This document shows positions 24,884 through 35,435 of a stretch of DNA of 64,000 bases, one piece after another. Source of the stretch: AV40 sp035568175. Its GTDB lineage: Bacteria; Verrucomicrobiota; Verrucomicrobiia; Chthoniobacterales; UBA10450. The translations under genes were made by a program, and so were the position numbers. The stretch lies in the NCBI GenBank assembly GCA_035568175.1, contig DATMON010000008.1:1-64000 (forward strand). The letters are read 5' to 3'. The first letter of the stretch is position 1. Every line of letters starts with the position of its first letter. Below the pieces are notes generated by a model that worked only from the letters and a program-made list of their open reading frames with translations, had not been told where the DNA came from and ran no database searches.

Positions 24884-25417
24884 TTATTGCGCCCAGACAG
24901 CCAAAGTCTTCTTCAATTTCTCCCGCCCTCGCAACACGTTTGTTTTAACGGTCCCTAGCGGAATATCGAGCACGCGCGCGGCTTCGTCGTGTGATAAACC
25001 GTTTTGGCAGCAAAGCAAAACCGCTGATCGCTCATGCAACGGGAGTAAACTCAGTGCGTGCATAAGATCATGTCTTAAACCCGGATCGACCGTCTGGGGG
25101 TCCTGCTCGGCCTGCCATTGCTCTTCATTGATACCGACCAACTCCTTGCGACGGCGGGCATCCTCGCGAAAACAATTGTAGGAAATTCGATAAAGCCAGG
25201 TGGAAAATTTCGCCTCGCCGCGAAAGCCGCGGATGTTTTTATAAGCGCGGATAAATGCGTCCTGGGCCAAATCGTCGGCGAGTGCGAAATCGCCGCGGGT
25301 AAGTTGGCGTAACAAACCTCGCACGCTCGATTGATGCCGACGAACCAGCTCGCCATAAGCGTGCTGGTCGTCATCAACAAGAACTCGGGCGACAAGGCCG
25401 GCATCGGTTAGCTCCAC
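24884..25417 (-). CDS. ECF RNA polymerase sigma factor (RpoE-like)
   Basis: 177 residues. Region 2 is clear in AYGELVRRHQSSVRGLLRQL and DDLAQDAFIRAYKNIRGFRGEAKFSTWLYRI (split here only by reading). Region 4 is LPLHERSAVLLCCQNGLSHDEAARVLDIPLGTVKTNVLRGREKL. It directs RNA polymerase to a stress or envelope regulon. It lies nine bases after the DUF6249-like membrane gene and immediately before a small membrane protein gene, all on the minus strand, suggesting a membrane-signal module: sensor, sigma factor, anti-sigma factor. Confidence 0.92.
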   Translation of the reverse strand: MELTDAGLVARVLVDDDQHAYGELVRRHQSSVRGLLRQLTRGDFALADDLAQDAFIRAYKNIRGFRGEAKFSTWLYRISYNCFREDARRRKELVGINEEQWQAEQDPQTVDPGLRHDLMHALSLLPLHERSAVLLCCQNGLSHDEAARVLDIPLGTVKTNVLRGREKLKKTLAVWAQ

Positions 25418-25426
25418 ATCAGCAGA

Positions 25427-26068
25427 TTACGAGGTCGGTGGCGCCGGCGGAATGTCGTTCTTCTTCTCACCTTCCAGTTTCCAGACCAACAGGTAACCCA
25501 AACCGATCACAAACGGGATCACCCCAATCGCCCAAGAGCCGCCCTCCCAATCGTTCCAGGCGCCAAAGCAAACCATTAACCCGACGCCCACCATTGCCAG
25601 AACAATGCCGCGGCGCATGTCCGAGCGTTGCCGAACTGCCGGAGTGGGCGGCGCGAGCAACGCAGCCGGGATCGGCTGGCCTTTCTCGGCCATCATCCGA
25701 ATCGTGCGATGCATCGCGCGATTTTTCGAAAAACCAAAATACATGATTAGCGCAACGATCAGAACCGGCGCGCCGAAGATGGTCAGCATCGTGATAGCAA
25801 CGATCGGAATGACGAATTCGGGAAGATCGTCTGACTTGATGTCGCCATGATCGCTGTCTCGATCGATCACGATTCCATGGTGGCCTTTTAGCTTTTTCTC
25901 GATCCGCTGATGGATCTTATCCGCCAGATCCTGAGCGGGCGAGACGCTGGCCGTGCCCGAAGCCGAGGCCACCGGCGCTGGCAGTGGAGGCGTCGGTGGC
26001 GACGCGGGCTGGCCCATGGCCGCAACGGCCAGCACAATTGAGCAAATGCAGAGAGGCAGTGTTTTCAT
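25427..26068 (-). CDS. DUF6249-like membrane protein
   Basis: 213 residues from ATG at 26068, which has AAAGGA a few bases upstream; an upstream in-frame start at 26116 lacks support. A signal peptide (MKTLPLCICSIVLAVAAMG) is followed by a Pro-rich segment and a hydrophilic region with HGIVIDRDSDHGD. Three hydrophobic segments then follow (FVIPIVAITMLTIFGAPVLIVAL, GIVLAMVGVGLMVCFGAW, WAIGVIPFVIGLGYLLVW). The arrangement matches proteins carrying DUF6249, of unknown function. Immediately upstream of an ECF sigma gene, it may sense envelope state; there is no direct evidence. Confidence 0.7.
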   Translation of the reverse strand: MKTLPLCICSIVLAVAAMGQPASPPTPPLPAPVASASGTASVSPAQDLADKIHQRIEKKLKGHHGIVIDRDSDHGDIKSDDLPEFVIPIVAITMLTIFGAPVLIVALIMYFGFSKNRAMHRTIRMMAEKGQPIPAALLAPPTPAVRQRSDMRRGIVLAMVGVGLMVCFGAWNDWEGGSWAIGVIPFVIGLGYLLVWKLEGEKKNDIPPAPPTS

Positions 26069-26146
26069 ATTCATCCTTTGGTAGTGAGATGCCGCCAGGA
26101 AACAGTTTGGATTCAAGAAAAACGCGCTCGAGATGGCAAGACGCGT

Positions 26147-27448
26147 CTACCGGCGCGCCCGATCAAACTGCGCTTCCTCAGTCGAGCCGGACAACGCGAC
26201 CGTAGAGCATTCACCACCGGAGATCGCCTGGGCGACGGCGTCGAAGTAACCCGTCCCGACTTCGTGTTGATGCTTGGTCGCGGTGTAACCATCGGCCTCA
26301 GCGGCGAACTCCGCTTCCTGCAACTCCGAATACGCGGTCATTCCATCCCTCGAGTATCCCCGCGCGAGTCTGAACATCGAATAGTTCAGCGTATGAAATC
26401 CGGCCAGCGTAACGAACTGAAATTTGTAGCCCATCGCCGCCAGCTCACGCTGGAACTTCGCAATCGTCGCGCTATCGAGCTTCTTCTTCCAGTTGAAGGA
26501 GGGCGAACAATTGTAAGCGAGCAATTTCTGTGGAAATTTCTCGCGCACTGCTTCGGAAAAACGTCGCGCCTCGTCCAAATCCGGAGTTTGCGTTTCGCAC
26601 CAGACCAAATCGGCATACGGTGCGTAGCTGCGCGCTCGCGAGATCGCCTGGTCGAGCCCGGGACGCACACAGAAAAACCCCTCCTCCGTGCGTTCGCCGG
26701 TTAAAAATTCGCGATCGCGTTCATCGACCTCGCTGGTCAAAAGCTTCGCGCCGTTTGCATCCGTCCGCGCGATGACGACGGTCGAAACATTCGAAACGTC
26801 GGCTGCGAGACGCGCCGCCACCAGATTTCGAACCGCGTGACGCGTCGGAATTAAAACTTTGCCGCCCATGTGACCGCACTTTTTCTCGCTCGCTAATTGA
26901 TCCTCGAGATGGACGCCGGCAGCGCCGGCTTCGATCATTGCCTTGATCAACTCGAAGACGTTAAGCGGCCCACCAAACCCCGCTTCTGCGTCGGCGACGA
27001 TCGGTACGAACCAATCGATGTCGATCTTCCCCTCGGCGAGATCGATTTGATCGGCGCGGCGCAACGCATTGTTAATCCGTCGAATGACCGTCGGAACGCT
27101 GTTTGCCGGATACAAACTTTGATCAGGATACATTTGGCCGGCTAGATTTGCGTCAGCGGCGACCTGCCAGCCGCTCAGATAAATTGCCTTTAGACCCGCT
27201 CTGACTTGCTGCACCGCCTGGTTGCCAGTCAACGCGCCAAGAGCGGCCACAAAATCTTCGCTATGAAGCAGGTCCCACAACTTCTCGGCGCCGCGTCGTG
27301 CCAGGGTATGCTCTACCTGGACCGTGCCGCGCAGTCGCTCAACATCTTCTTGCGAATACGGCCTCTCGATCCCATCAAAGCGCTCGTTACTCTGTCGCTT
27401 CGAAGTTCGATTCTTTCCCGTTTTGGCTCCGTTCTTTTGCGTTTTCAT
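26147..27448 (-). CDS. aceA: Isocitrate lyase
   Basis: 433 residues from ATG at 27448, which directly follows the malate synthase stop; an in-frame start at 27463 would overlap that gene. The active-site signature KKCGHMGG with the catalytic Cys is present, along with VARTDANGAKL-like (VVIARTDANG), YNCSPSFNWKK and FQFVTLAGFH. It splits isocitrate into glyoxylate and succinate in the glyoxylate shunt, letting the cell grow on acetate or fatty acids. It forms an operon with aceB. An acetate permease is encoded about 17 kb away. One AAGATCGACA motif lies in the coding region on the opposite strand. Confidence 0.97.
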   Translation of the reverse strand: MKTQKNGAKTGKNRTSKRQSNERFDGIERPYSQEDVERLRGTVQVEHTLARRGAEKLWDLLHSEDFVAALGALTGNQAVQQVRAGLKAIYLSGWQVAADANLAGQMYPDQSLYPANSVPTVIRRINNALRRADQIDLAEGKIDIDWFVPIVADAEAGFGGPLNVFELIKAMIEAGAAGVHLEDQLASEKKCGHMGGKVLIPTRHAVRNLVAARLAADVSNVSTVVIARTDANGAKLLTSEVDERDREFLTGERTEEGFFCVRPGLDQAISRARSYAPYADLVWCETQTPDLDEARRFSEAVREKFPQKLLAYNCSPSFNWKKKLDSATIAKFQRELAAMGYKFQFVTLAGFHTLNYSMFRLARGYSRDGMTAYSELQEAEFAAEADGYTATKHQHEVGTGYFDAVAQAISGGECSTVALSGSTEEAQFDRARR

Positions 27449-27450
27449 TT

Positions 27451-29049
<1,599 letters not shown>

Positions 29050-29158
29050 TCCTCTTTAGTTCGCGTCTCGCAAACCCTTCGGCCGCACCGGGAAATGAGA
29101 TTAATTTAAAGCCTTGCGCATCGGAACGAGCCGCACATTATTTCTACCCGCTCAAGAT

Positions 29159-29232
<74 letters not shown>

Positions 29233-29233
<1 letters not shown>

Positions 29234-30684
29234 TGCCTTCTCTCGATCTCACTCCCTCACGGGACGAATTCCGCGAACTCGCCAAGCGCGGTAATCTCAT
29301 CCCGTTGATTGTCGATCTGGTCGCGGACGTGGAGACGCCGGTCTCCGCTTTCGCCAAGATCGACAACGGGAGCCCGTGCTTCCTTTTTGAATCGGCGGAG
29401 CGGAACGAAGAGTCAGGACGCTTTTCGTTCATTGGCTTCGATCCGCTCGTGCTTTTTAACAGTGCCGGCGCGGACGGCGATCCTCTAGCCCAGCTCGAGC
29501 AAATCCTTTCGCGTTTTAAGTTTGTCGCGCCAAGCGAAGTTCCCCATTTCCTTGGCGGCGCCGTCGGTTACATCGGCTACGACGTGGTTCGTTTCTTCGA
29601 ACCAACCGTGCCAATTCATTCGCGCGACGATCTGAAAATTCCCGAGATGATGTTCATGATTCCGCGAATGCTGCTCGTGTTCGATCATCGATTTCGCAAG
29701 CTCCGCCTCATCTATAACGCGCACATCGACGAAAAAACATCGGCCGATAAAGCTTACGAACAAGCGGAAGCAGATCTAAAAACGACGCTGGCGAAGCTGA
29801 GCAAACCGCGCGTGCTCGAGCGGATCGATGCCAAAGCAGCCGGGAAGGTTCCGTCTCCAGCGAGCAACACAACTCGTCCTGAATTTGAATCCATGGTCAC
29901 GAAAGCCAAAGAGCTGATCGCGGCCGGCGACATTTTCCAGGCGGTGTTATCGCAGCGTTTCGAAACGGACTTTGCCGGTGAGCCGCTCGATCTTTATCGC
30001 GCGCTCCGCTTCGGGAATCCCTCACCTTACATGTTTTGTTTGCGCTTCGGCCGCGATTTTGCCGTCCTTGGCAGTTCTCCGGAAGTTCATCTACGAGTAC
30101 GCGATCGGACCGCCGAGTTACGACCGATTGCTGGAACTTATCCGCGCGGCAAAGATTTGGCCGAGGACGAGCAGCTCGCGCGCGCGTTGATTGTCGATCC
30201 AAAAGAGCGCGCCGAGCACGTGATGCTGATCGATCTTGGGCGCAACGATCTCGGGCGCGTTGCGGAGTTCGGCAGCGTAAAGGTGACGGAACAAATGATG
30301 ATCGAGCGCTACAGTCACGTTATGCATATTGTCTCGCACATCACCGCGCGTCTGCGCGATGACAAGAACGGCTTCGACGCGATCCGCGCCACGTTCCCGG
30401 CCGGCACAGTTTCCGGAGCACCTAAGATTCGTGCGATGCAAATCATTGCCGATTTGGAAAAAGCGCGCCGCGGATTTTACGCCGGCATTGTCGGCTATTT
30501 TGGGTTCGACGGATCGCACGACAGCTGCATTGCGATTCGCTCGATCATTTTGAAAGAGGGAAAAGCGTATCTGCAAACTGGCGCGGGAATTGTGGCTGAT
30601 TCCGATCCCGCGCGAGAATTTGAAGAGTGCATGAACAAGGCGAAAGCGATGCTCGCCGCCATCGCATGCGCAACGAATCCATGA
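29233..30684 (+). CDS. trpE: Anthranilate synthase component I
   Basis: 483 residues. The ATG at 29233 fits the family start (SRDEFRELAKRGNLIPL, then ETPVSAFAKI). It is preferred over the ATG at 29173, whose first 20 residues would be translated tRNA-Gly. The chorismate-binding domain is complete: GDIFQAVLSQRFE, GSSPEVHLRV, RPIAGTYPRG, LIVDPKERAEHVMLIDLGRND, FPAGTVSGAPK and YAGIVGYFGFDG. With TrpG it converts chorismate and glutamine to anthranilate. The start codon uses the final A of tRNA-Gly, so mature tRNA and trpE mRNA cannot come from the same intact transcript. No Shine-Dalgarno is seen in the tRNA T arm. The stop overlaps trpG as ATGA. Confidence 0.95.
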
Positions 30685-31247
30685 AACTGCTGGTCATCGA
30701 TAATTACGATTCGTTCACCTACAATCTCGTCCAGCTTTTCGGCGAGATGAATGTCGATCTTGTGGTGAAGCGAAACGACGAAATCTCGATCGATGAGATT
30801 AAAGAACTCAAACCGGATCGGATCTGCATTTCGCCCGGACCGGGACGGCCGGAAAATGCCGGCATTAGCTCGGAGTTGATTCGAGAATTGGGAGCAAAGG
30901 TTCCAATTCTCGGCGTCTGTCTTGGTCATCAATGCATGGCGCAGGCTTTCGGCGGCGAAGTCGTCCGCGCCGAAAAATTGATGCACGGCAAAACTTCACA
31001 AATTCACCACCAAAGCCGCGGCGTTTTCAAAGATTTGGCGGAGCCGCTCGAAGCGACGCGGTATCATTCACTCATTGTCCGCCGCGAATCATTGCCGGAT
31101 TCGCTCGAAATCACCGCCGCGACCGACGACGGGGAGATCATGGGGCTGCAACATCGACAATTCCCGATCCACGGCGTCCAATTCCACCCCGAATCGATCC
31201 TGACGACCGAAGGAGGCAAGCTCCTCGCAAATTTCCTGCGCGTTTAA
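30681..31247 (+). CDS. trpG: Anthranilate/aminodeoxychorismate synthase glutaminase subunit
   Basis: 188 residues from the ATG of the ATGA overlap with trpE; an upstream ATG at 30627 would give an unrelated tail. The class I glutaminase triad is present: Cys in GVCLGHQCMAQAFGG and His and Glu in GVQFHPESILT. Motif SPGPGRPENAG forms the oxyanion region. It supplies ammonia to TrpE and may also serve PabB for folate synthesis. The gene converges on the DAHP synthase gene with a four-base overlap. One AAGATCGACA motif is read as NVDLV. Confidence 0.95.
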   Translation: MKLLVIDNYDSFTYNLVQLFGEMNVDLVVKRNDEISIDEIKELKPDRICISPGPGRPENAGISSELIRELGAKVPILGVCLGHQCMAQAFGGEVVRAEKLMHGKTSQIHHQSRGVFKDLAEPLEATRYHSLIVRRESLPDSLEITAATDDGEIMGLQHRQFPIHGVQFHPESILTTEGGKLLANFLRV

Positions 31248-32263
31248 GCGCCGTTGCGCGAGATCACATCGTGAATCTGGCGAACTTCGCGCACCATTTG
31301 CTCGTATTCGTCGAACATGAGCGACTGAGCGCCATCTGAAAGCGCTTCATCGGGCTTTCCATGTACTTCGATCATTAGTCCATCTGCGCCGACCGCGATT
31401 CCAGCACGGGCGAGCGGCGTAACCATGTAGCTGCGGCCGGTTCCGTGCGCAGCATCGACAATCACCGGCAAATGTGAAATCCGCCGAACTGCCGGAACCG
31501 CGGCCAGATCCAACGTATTTCGCGTGTGCTGAGCGAACGTGCGCACGCCGCGCTCGCACAGCACAATGTTGTAATTTCCTTCCGCCATCACGTATTCGGC
31601 CGCGAGCAACCATTCCTCCAGGGTCGCGGCCATTCCGCGCTTCAATAGCACCGGCAGTTTCGATCGGCCAACGCGGCGAAGAAGCGTGAAATTCTGCATG
31701 TTCCGCGCGCCGATCTGGATCATGTCGGCATATTTCTCGACCAGATCGACATTCGCTTCGTCGAGCGCTTCGCTGACAATCTTCAAACCAAACTCCTTTC
31801 GAATGTCGGCAAGGATCTTCAGTCCGGCTTCGCCAAGACCAGAAAAGGCATAGGGCGACGTGCGCGGTTTGAATGCGCCGCCCCGGAAAAATTTCGCGCC
31901 GCTGCGCTGAACCACGTCCGCGATCGCGAACGCTTGCTTGCTGTTCTCGATGGCGCACGGCCCGGCGATGATCGCCAGTGAGCCGTCACCGATCTTCGCG
32001 CCGTCGCCAAGATCGACAATCGTTCGATCAGGTCGCAGATCGAGCGTGATCAATTTATACGGTTTGGTAACCCGGATCGCCTCGGCGACGCCGGGAAGAT
32101 TTTCGAAATGCGAGAGATCGACCGCACCCTGATTGCCGGTGATTCCGATCGCGGTCCTGTTCGCGCCAGGCATCGGGTGCGCACGGAACCCGAGCGACTC
32201 GACGACGCGAACTACGTTGTCGATCTCGCCCTTTCCGGCGCTGGCGTTCATTACGATGAGCAT
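31244..32263 (-). CDS. aroF: 3-deoxy-7-phosphoheptulonate synthase (AroF type I-beta)
   Basis: 339 residues. A short N-terminal regulatory ferredoxin-like domain (MLIVMNASAGKGEIDNVVRV, about 1-70) resembles that of Thermotoga DAHP synthase. The TIM-barrel catalytic domain has IIAGPCAIE, FFRGGAFKPRTSPYAF, IQIGARNMQNF, PVLLKRGM, CERGVRTF and HGTGRS with metal-binding residues. It makes DAHP from erythrose 4-phosphate and phosphoenolpyruvate, the first step toward chorismate, the TrpE substrate encoded convergently next door. The regulatory domain suggests feedback control by an aromatic amino acid. Confidence 0.95.
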   Translation of the reverse strand: MLIVMNASAGKGEIDNVVRVVESLGFRAHPMPGANRTAIGITGNQGAVDLSHFENLPGVAEAIRVTKPYKLITLDLRPDRTIVDLGDGAKIGDGSLAIIAGPCAIENSKQAFAIADVVQRSGAKFFRGGAFKPRTSPYAFSGLGEAGLKILADIRKEFGLKIVSEALDEANVDLVEKYADMIQIGARNMQNFTLLRRVGRSKLPVLLKRGMAATLEEWLLAAEYVMAEGNYNIVLCERGVRTFAQHTRNTLDLAAVPAVRRISHLPVIVDAAHGTGRSYMVTPLARAGIAVGADGLMIEVHGKPDEALSDGAQSLMFDEYEQMVREVRQIHDVISRNGA

Positions 32264-32311
32264 GGCGTGAAAAGGCGTTTACTTACCGGGAATTATACCC
32301 TTCGGTCAAAT

Positions 32312-33265
32312 TTAACCCACGCTTTTCGCTTTTGGACCAAACGCAATGGGCGGAAGCGCGCGCTCGATGTCGGCGCGATGTTCCTCGTATCGCGGCGGCA
32401 ACTTCAAATTTTCGCCAAGATGGTTCGCCGGTTCGTCCGCGGTAAATCCCGGCCCCTCCGTCGCAATTTCAAACAAAATTCCACCAGGCTCGCGAAAATA
32501 GACCGAATGAAAATAAAAGCGGTCGATCACCGGCGTAACGTGGAGACCGAGCTCGACCAGCTGTTCCCGCCAGCGCGATTGTTCCTCGTCGTTTGCGCAG
32601 CGAAACGCAATGTGATGCACCGTGCCGGCGGAATTTACCCCAAACTGCCCGTCGCTTCGCTCGATTAAATCAATTTGTGCGCTGGTCGATTTCGAATTTA
32701 CCGAAAATCGCCTTCGGGATTCTTCTTCGCCGCCCAACTCGAAGCCCAGCGTTTTGAGCAACTCCTCGGTCGGTCCCAGCTGCTGCACTTCGAGCGTCGG
32801 CGCGTGAAATCCGTGAATTGCAAACTTCTTTGGCACGTCGTTTTCGTACTTAAGATCGGCATCGTCCAGGTGCGCGGACTCGATCAGCTCGAGCAATAAT
32901 CCGTCAGGATCGGTCAAGCGGACCGCCGCCGCGTCAAAACGCGAAGGAATTTCTTCAGCGAAAACACGATGCTCGGCCAGGTGCGATTTCCAGTATTCGA
33001 TCGATTTCGCTGGAACCGCGAAACTCGCTGCGATCACCTGGCCCGTTCCGCGCGTTCCACGTCGCGCGCCCGGCCAGGCAAAAAAGGTGATGACAGTTCC
33101 CGGCCGGCCGGTCCGATCGCCGAAATAAAAATGATAGGTCGATGGATCGTCGAAGTTCACAGTGCGCTTGGCAAAGCGCAGGCCAAGGATCTGGGTGTAA
33201 AAATCGACGTTGCGCTGAGGATCGCTCGCGATGGCAGTGATATGATGAATTCCGCGAAGTTTCAC
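32312..33265 (-). CDS. VOC-family ring-cleaving dioxygenase (MhqO-like)
   Basis: 317 residues from GTG at 33265 (VKLRGIHHITAIASDPQRN); the open frame reaching 33550 crosses the divergent prmA gene and is unlikely. Two paired VOC modules are visible. Metal ligands are His in GIHHIT, His in GTVHHIAF and Glu in GGILFEIATEGPGF. The family opens hydroquinone-like or catechol rings using Fe(II), as in Bacillus MhqO/MhqA proteins; the substrate here is unknown. It diverges from prmA with 44 bases between the starts. No regulator gene is adjacent. Confidence 0.83.
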   Translation of the reverse strand: MKLRGIHHITAIASDPQRNVDFYTQILGLRFAKRTVNFDDPSTYHFYFGDRTGRPGTVITFFAWPGARRGTRGTGQVIAASFAVPAKSIEYWKSHLAEHRVFAEEIPSRFDAAAVRLTDPDGLLLELIESAHLDDADLKYENDVPKKFAIHGFHAPTLEVQQLGPTEELLKTLGFELGGEEESRRRFSVNSKSTSAQIDLIERSDGQFGVNSAGTVHHIAFRCANDEEQSRWREQLVELGLHVTPVIDRFYFHSVYFREPGGILFEIATEGPGFTADEPANHLGENLKLPPRYEEHRADIERALPPIAFGPKAKSVG

Positions 33266-33309
33266 AATCGAACCGAAGGCTAACAAGTTTCCCAGGACTA
33301 ATTCAACGC

Positions 33310-34248
33310 ATGTATTTGTGGCGACGATGGGCGAGCCAGAAGTGGTGGAGCGACAACGAAAAGAGAGTGCGCGCCACGGCAGACGATCGCTTGGCGATAA
33401 TCGAAGAAGCCGGTCGTAAACGATTACAACTCGAGGTCGCGTCGCCTTCCCGCACGGAGTTGCAACGCCTGACAAAGCAATTCGACGGACGGGTTCTAAA
33501 GCTTCCGCACGATTGGTTGAAACGCTTTTCGCGGCAGCAAACCGAACCAATCAGGATCGGAAAACGATTGGTGATTGTCCGGTCGGTAAAAGATCGACAA
33601 TCAGTTAACCAATTAATTATTCCGTCAGGTGCGGCGTTTGGAACTGGCCAGCACGCTACGACTGCGATGTCGTTGCGAATGCTCGAGCGAGTAATGAGGT
33701 TCTGGGAAGTGCACGCGTCTTCGCGCGCCATTTTCGGCGCCCCCGCCGAAAATCTTAGAAAAAGGTCGCGATCGCGGGGGCACGATCGCCAGCACGCGAG
33801 GCGCGTGCGCTCCCCAGAATTGATTGTCGATCTTGGGACGGGAACCGGAATTCTTGCGCTAGCCGCGAAACGTTTCGGAGCAAATCGCGTGATTGGAATC
33901 GATCACGATCCGGTTGCGATCGCAACGGCAAAGAAAAATGCGCGATTGAACAAAATCCACGCTGTGCAATTTCGCGTCGGAGACGTGCGACGTTGGAAAT
34001 CTTCGCGACAAAGCCGCCTTCGCGGAAGCGGCTCCGGCGGCCAGGTCGACATCGTCACAGCCAATTTATTCAGCGAATTGCTGATCGAGATTTTGCCCAA
34101 ACTCAAAGCCACGCGCTGGATGATTCTTTCCGGAATTTTGCGGGACCAGGAGCGCGACGTAACTCGCGCTCTCAGACGGCATAAGATCGACATCGTTGAG
34201 GTGCGCCGATGCGGAAAGTGGGTTGCGATTCTGGCCACGGTCAGGTAG
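33310..34248 (+). CDS. prmA: Ribosomal protein L11 methyltransferase with inserted segment
   Basis: 312 residues. A divergent N-terminal substrate domain leads to IIPSGAAFGTGQHATTAMSLRML, the PrmA signature, then the SAM-binding LIVDLGTGTGILALAAKRFGA (motif I) and TANLFSELLIEILPKL (motif IV). It should trimethylate ribosomal protein L11, though a different protein target is possible. Between ERVMRF and ELIVDLG, about 35 residues (SSRAIFGAPAENLRKRSRSR and onward) have no counterpart in the family; they are encoded by a palindromic element at 33704-33815. A second hairpin (34013-34032) adds RQSRLRGSGSGG. Three AAGATCGACA motifs lie in this gene. The fold is probably intact since both inserts fall between structural motifs. 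Confidence 0.85.
   Translation: MYLWRRWASQKWWSDNEKRVRATADDRLAIIEEAGRKRLQLEVASPSRTELQRLTKQFDGRVLKLPHDWLKRFSRQQTEPIRIGKRLVIVRSVKDRQSVNQLIIPSGAAFGTGQHATTAMSLRMLERVMRFWEVHASSRAIFGAPAENLRKRSRSRGHDRQHARRVRSPELIVDLGTGTGILALAAKRFGANRVIGIDHDPVAIATAKKNARLNKIHAVQFRVGDVRRWKSSRQSRLRGSGSGGQVDIVTANLFSELLIEILPKLKATRWMILSGILRDQERDVTRALRRHKIDIVEVRRCGKWVAILATVR
33704..33815. repeat. Palindromic element inserted in frame within prmA
   Basis: The ends form an imperfect inverted repeat: GGGAAGTGCACGCGTCTTCG (from 33704) pairs with the sequence ending TGCGCTCCCC at 33815. Inside lies a perfect hairpin, ATTTTCGGCG (33730-33739) with CGCCGAAAAT (33744-33753), followed by GCGATCGC-type palindromes. The whole block is read through by the gene. 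The shape resembles small non-autonomous palindromic elements. Confidence 0.7.
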
Positions 34249-34320
34249 GTTCGGCGACCCTTAGCGGCTACGGTTTTCTGCATAAAACGCGGTTTATCAT
34301 AAGCCGCGGGCAAAACGTCC

Positions 34321-35397
34321 ATGCAAACCGAGGAACTTTCCTACGCCATCATCACGCCATATTCGATGTGCAAATCGCGCACCGGCGGGATCATCGCCCG
34401 CCTGATTTCGCGCACGGGTCTCGATCTACTCGCCGCGCGCATGTTCGCGCCGAGCGACGAACTGGTGCGCCGCTACGCCGAGACGATCGTCAGCGAAACG
34501 GAACCGGCTCATCGCGCGACGCAGGAATTAATTCATGATTATGTCGTGAAGAATTTCGGCGCGAGAAAAGATCGTCAGCGATCGCGCGTGTTGTTTCTCG
34601 TTTTTCGCGGGCCAGACGCAGCCGAAAGAATGCGCGCGACCGTCGGTCACATTACGCACGAGGAAACCAGCGGGGAAACAATTCGCGACACGTTCGGCGA
34701 TTACGTGACCGATGATTCGGGCAAAGTCGTTTACTTCGAGCCGGCAGTCGTTGCCGAGTTCAATCGCAACGCAATCGAACGCGATTTGAAACTTTGGGCG
34801 GAATTTTCAGACCGGGACGGCGGCGTTCTGGATCAAGCGGTGCAATTTCCCAAGGAGACGAAGATCGAAAAGACCCTGGTTTTGATTAAGCCGGACAATT
34901 TCAAGTTTCCAAACATTCGGCCCGGCGGAGTGATCGAAGTTTTTTCACGGACCGGACTCTACATCGTCGGTTTCAAAGTCCACCGGATGAGCGTGGCGCA
35001 AGCCGAACAGTTTTACGGCCCGGTGCTGCCAGTGTTGCAGGAAAAACTGGGACACAACAAAGGCCGCGACGCGTGGGAAGACATCGTCGAATTCATGGCC
35101 GGCGCGCGACCAAGCGATACGCTTCCGGAAAAACGGGACGCCCCAGGGTCGGAAAAGTGCATCGCGCTCGTTTATCAGGGCGAAGATGCCGTCCGCAAAA
35201 TTCGCGAAGTGCTCGGCCCTACTGATCCGGCGAAAGCACCACCCGGCTCGATCCGAAAAGAGTTCGGTCAGACAATCATGATCAATGCCGCGCACGCGTC
35301 CGATTCGGTTGAAAATGCGAAGCGCGAGATGGCGATTGTGCGTGTGGAAGAGAATAATTTTAAAGCTTTGATTGAAAACCTTTACGCCCGCCAATAG
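34321..35397 (+). CDS. Two-domain nucleoside-diphosphate kinase with one degenerate half
   Basis: 358 residues holding two NDK folds. The C-terminal half (about 180-358) has LVLIKPDNFKFPN, FYGPVLP and INAAHASDS with the catalytic His near 325 that accepts the gamma phosphate. The N-terminal half begins YAIITPYSMCKSRTGGIIARL, where the family Lys of IKPD is replaced by Thr. At the equivalent of the catalytic His it reads KVVYFEPAV, so it appears unable to form the phospho-His. The protein would balance nucleoside triphosphates with one active site, the other half perhaps serving oligomerisation or regulation. Fusion of two NDK units is unusual; typical enzymes are about 140 residues. Confidence 0.8.
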   Translation: MQTEELSYAIITPYSMCKSRTGGIIARLISRTGLDLLAARMFAPSDELVRRYAETIVSETEPAHRATQELIHDYVVKNFGARKDRQRSRVLFLVFRGPDAAERMRATVGHITHEETSGETIRDTFGDYVTDDSGKVVYFEPAVVAEFNRNAIERDLKLWAEFSDRDGGVLDQAVQFPKETKIEKTLVLIKPDNFKFPNIRPGGVIEVFSRTGLYIVGFKVHRMSVAQAEQFYGPVLPVLQEKLGHNKGRDAWEDIVEFMAGARPSDTLPEKRDAPGSEKCIALVYQGEDAVRKIREVLGPTDPAKAPPGSIRKEFGQTIMINAAHASDSVENAKREMAIVRVEENNFKALIENLYARQ

Positions 35398-35425
35398 TGT
35401 GGCCGCTCCCTTAATTAAAACGAAC

Positions 35426-35435
35426 AAGATCGACA
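35426..35435 (+). repeat. AAGATCGACA motif at the aspC start codon
   Basis: The final A of the motif is the A of the aspC ATG. ribF shows the same arrangement (motif 23169-23178, ATG from 23179). These are among the few copies that are not fully inside coding sequence. Confidence 0.75.

Noticed and set aside
33265..33550. Longer N-terminus for the VOC dioxygenase
   Set aside because: It would cross the divergent prmA start; the GTG at 33265 begins the family's own sequence.
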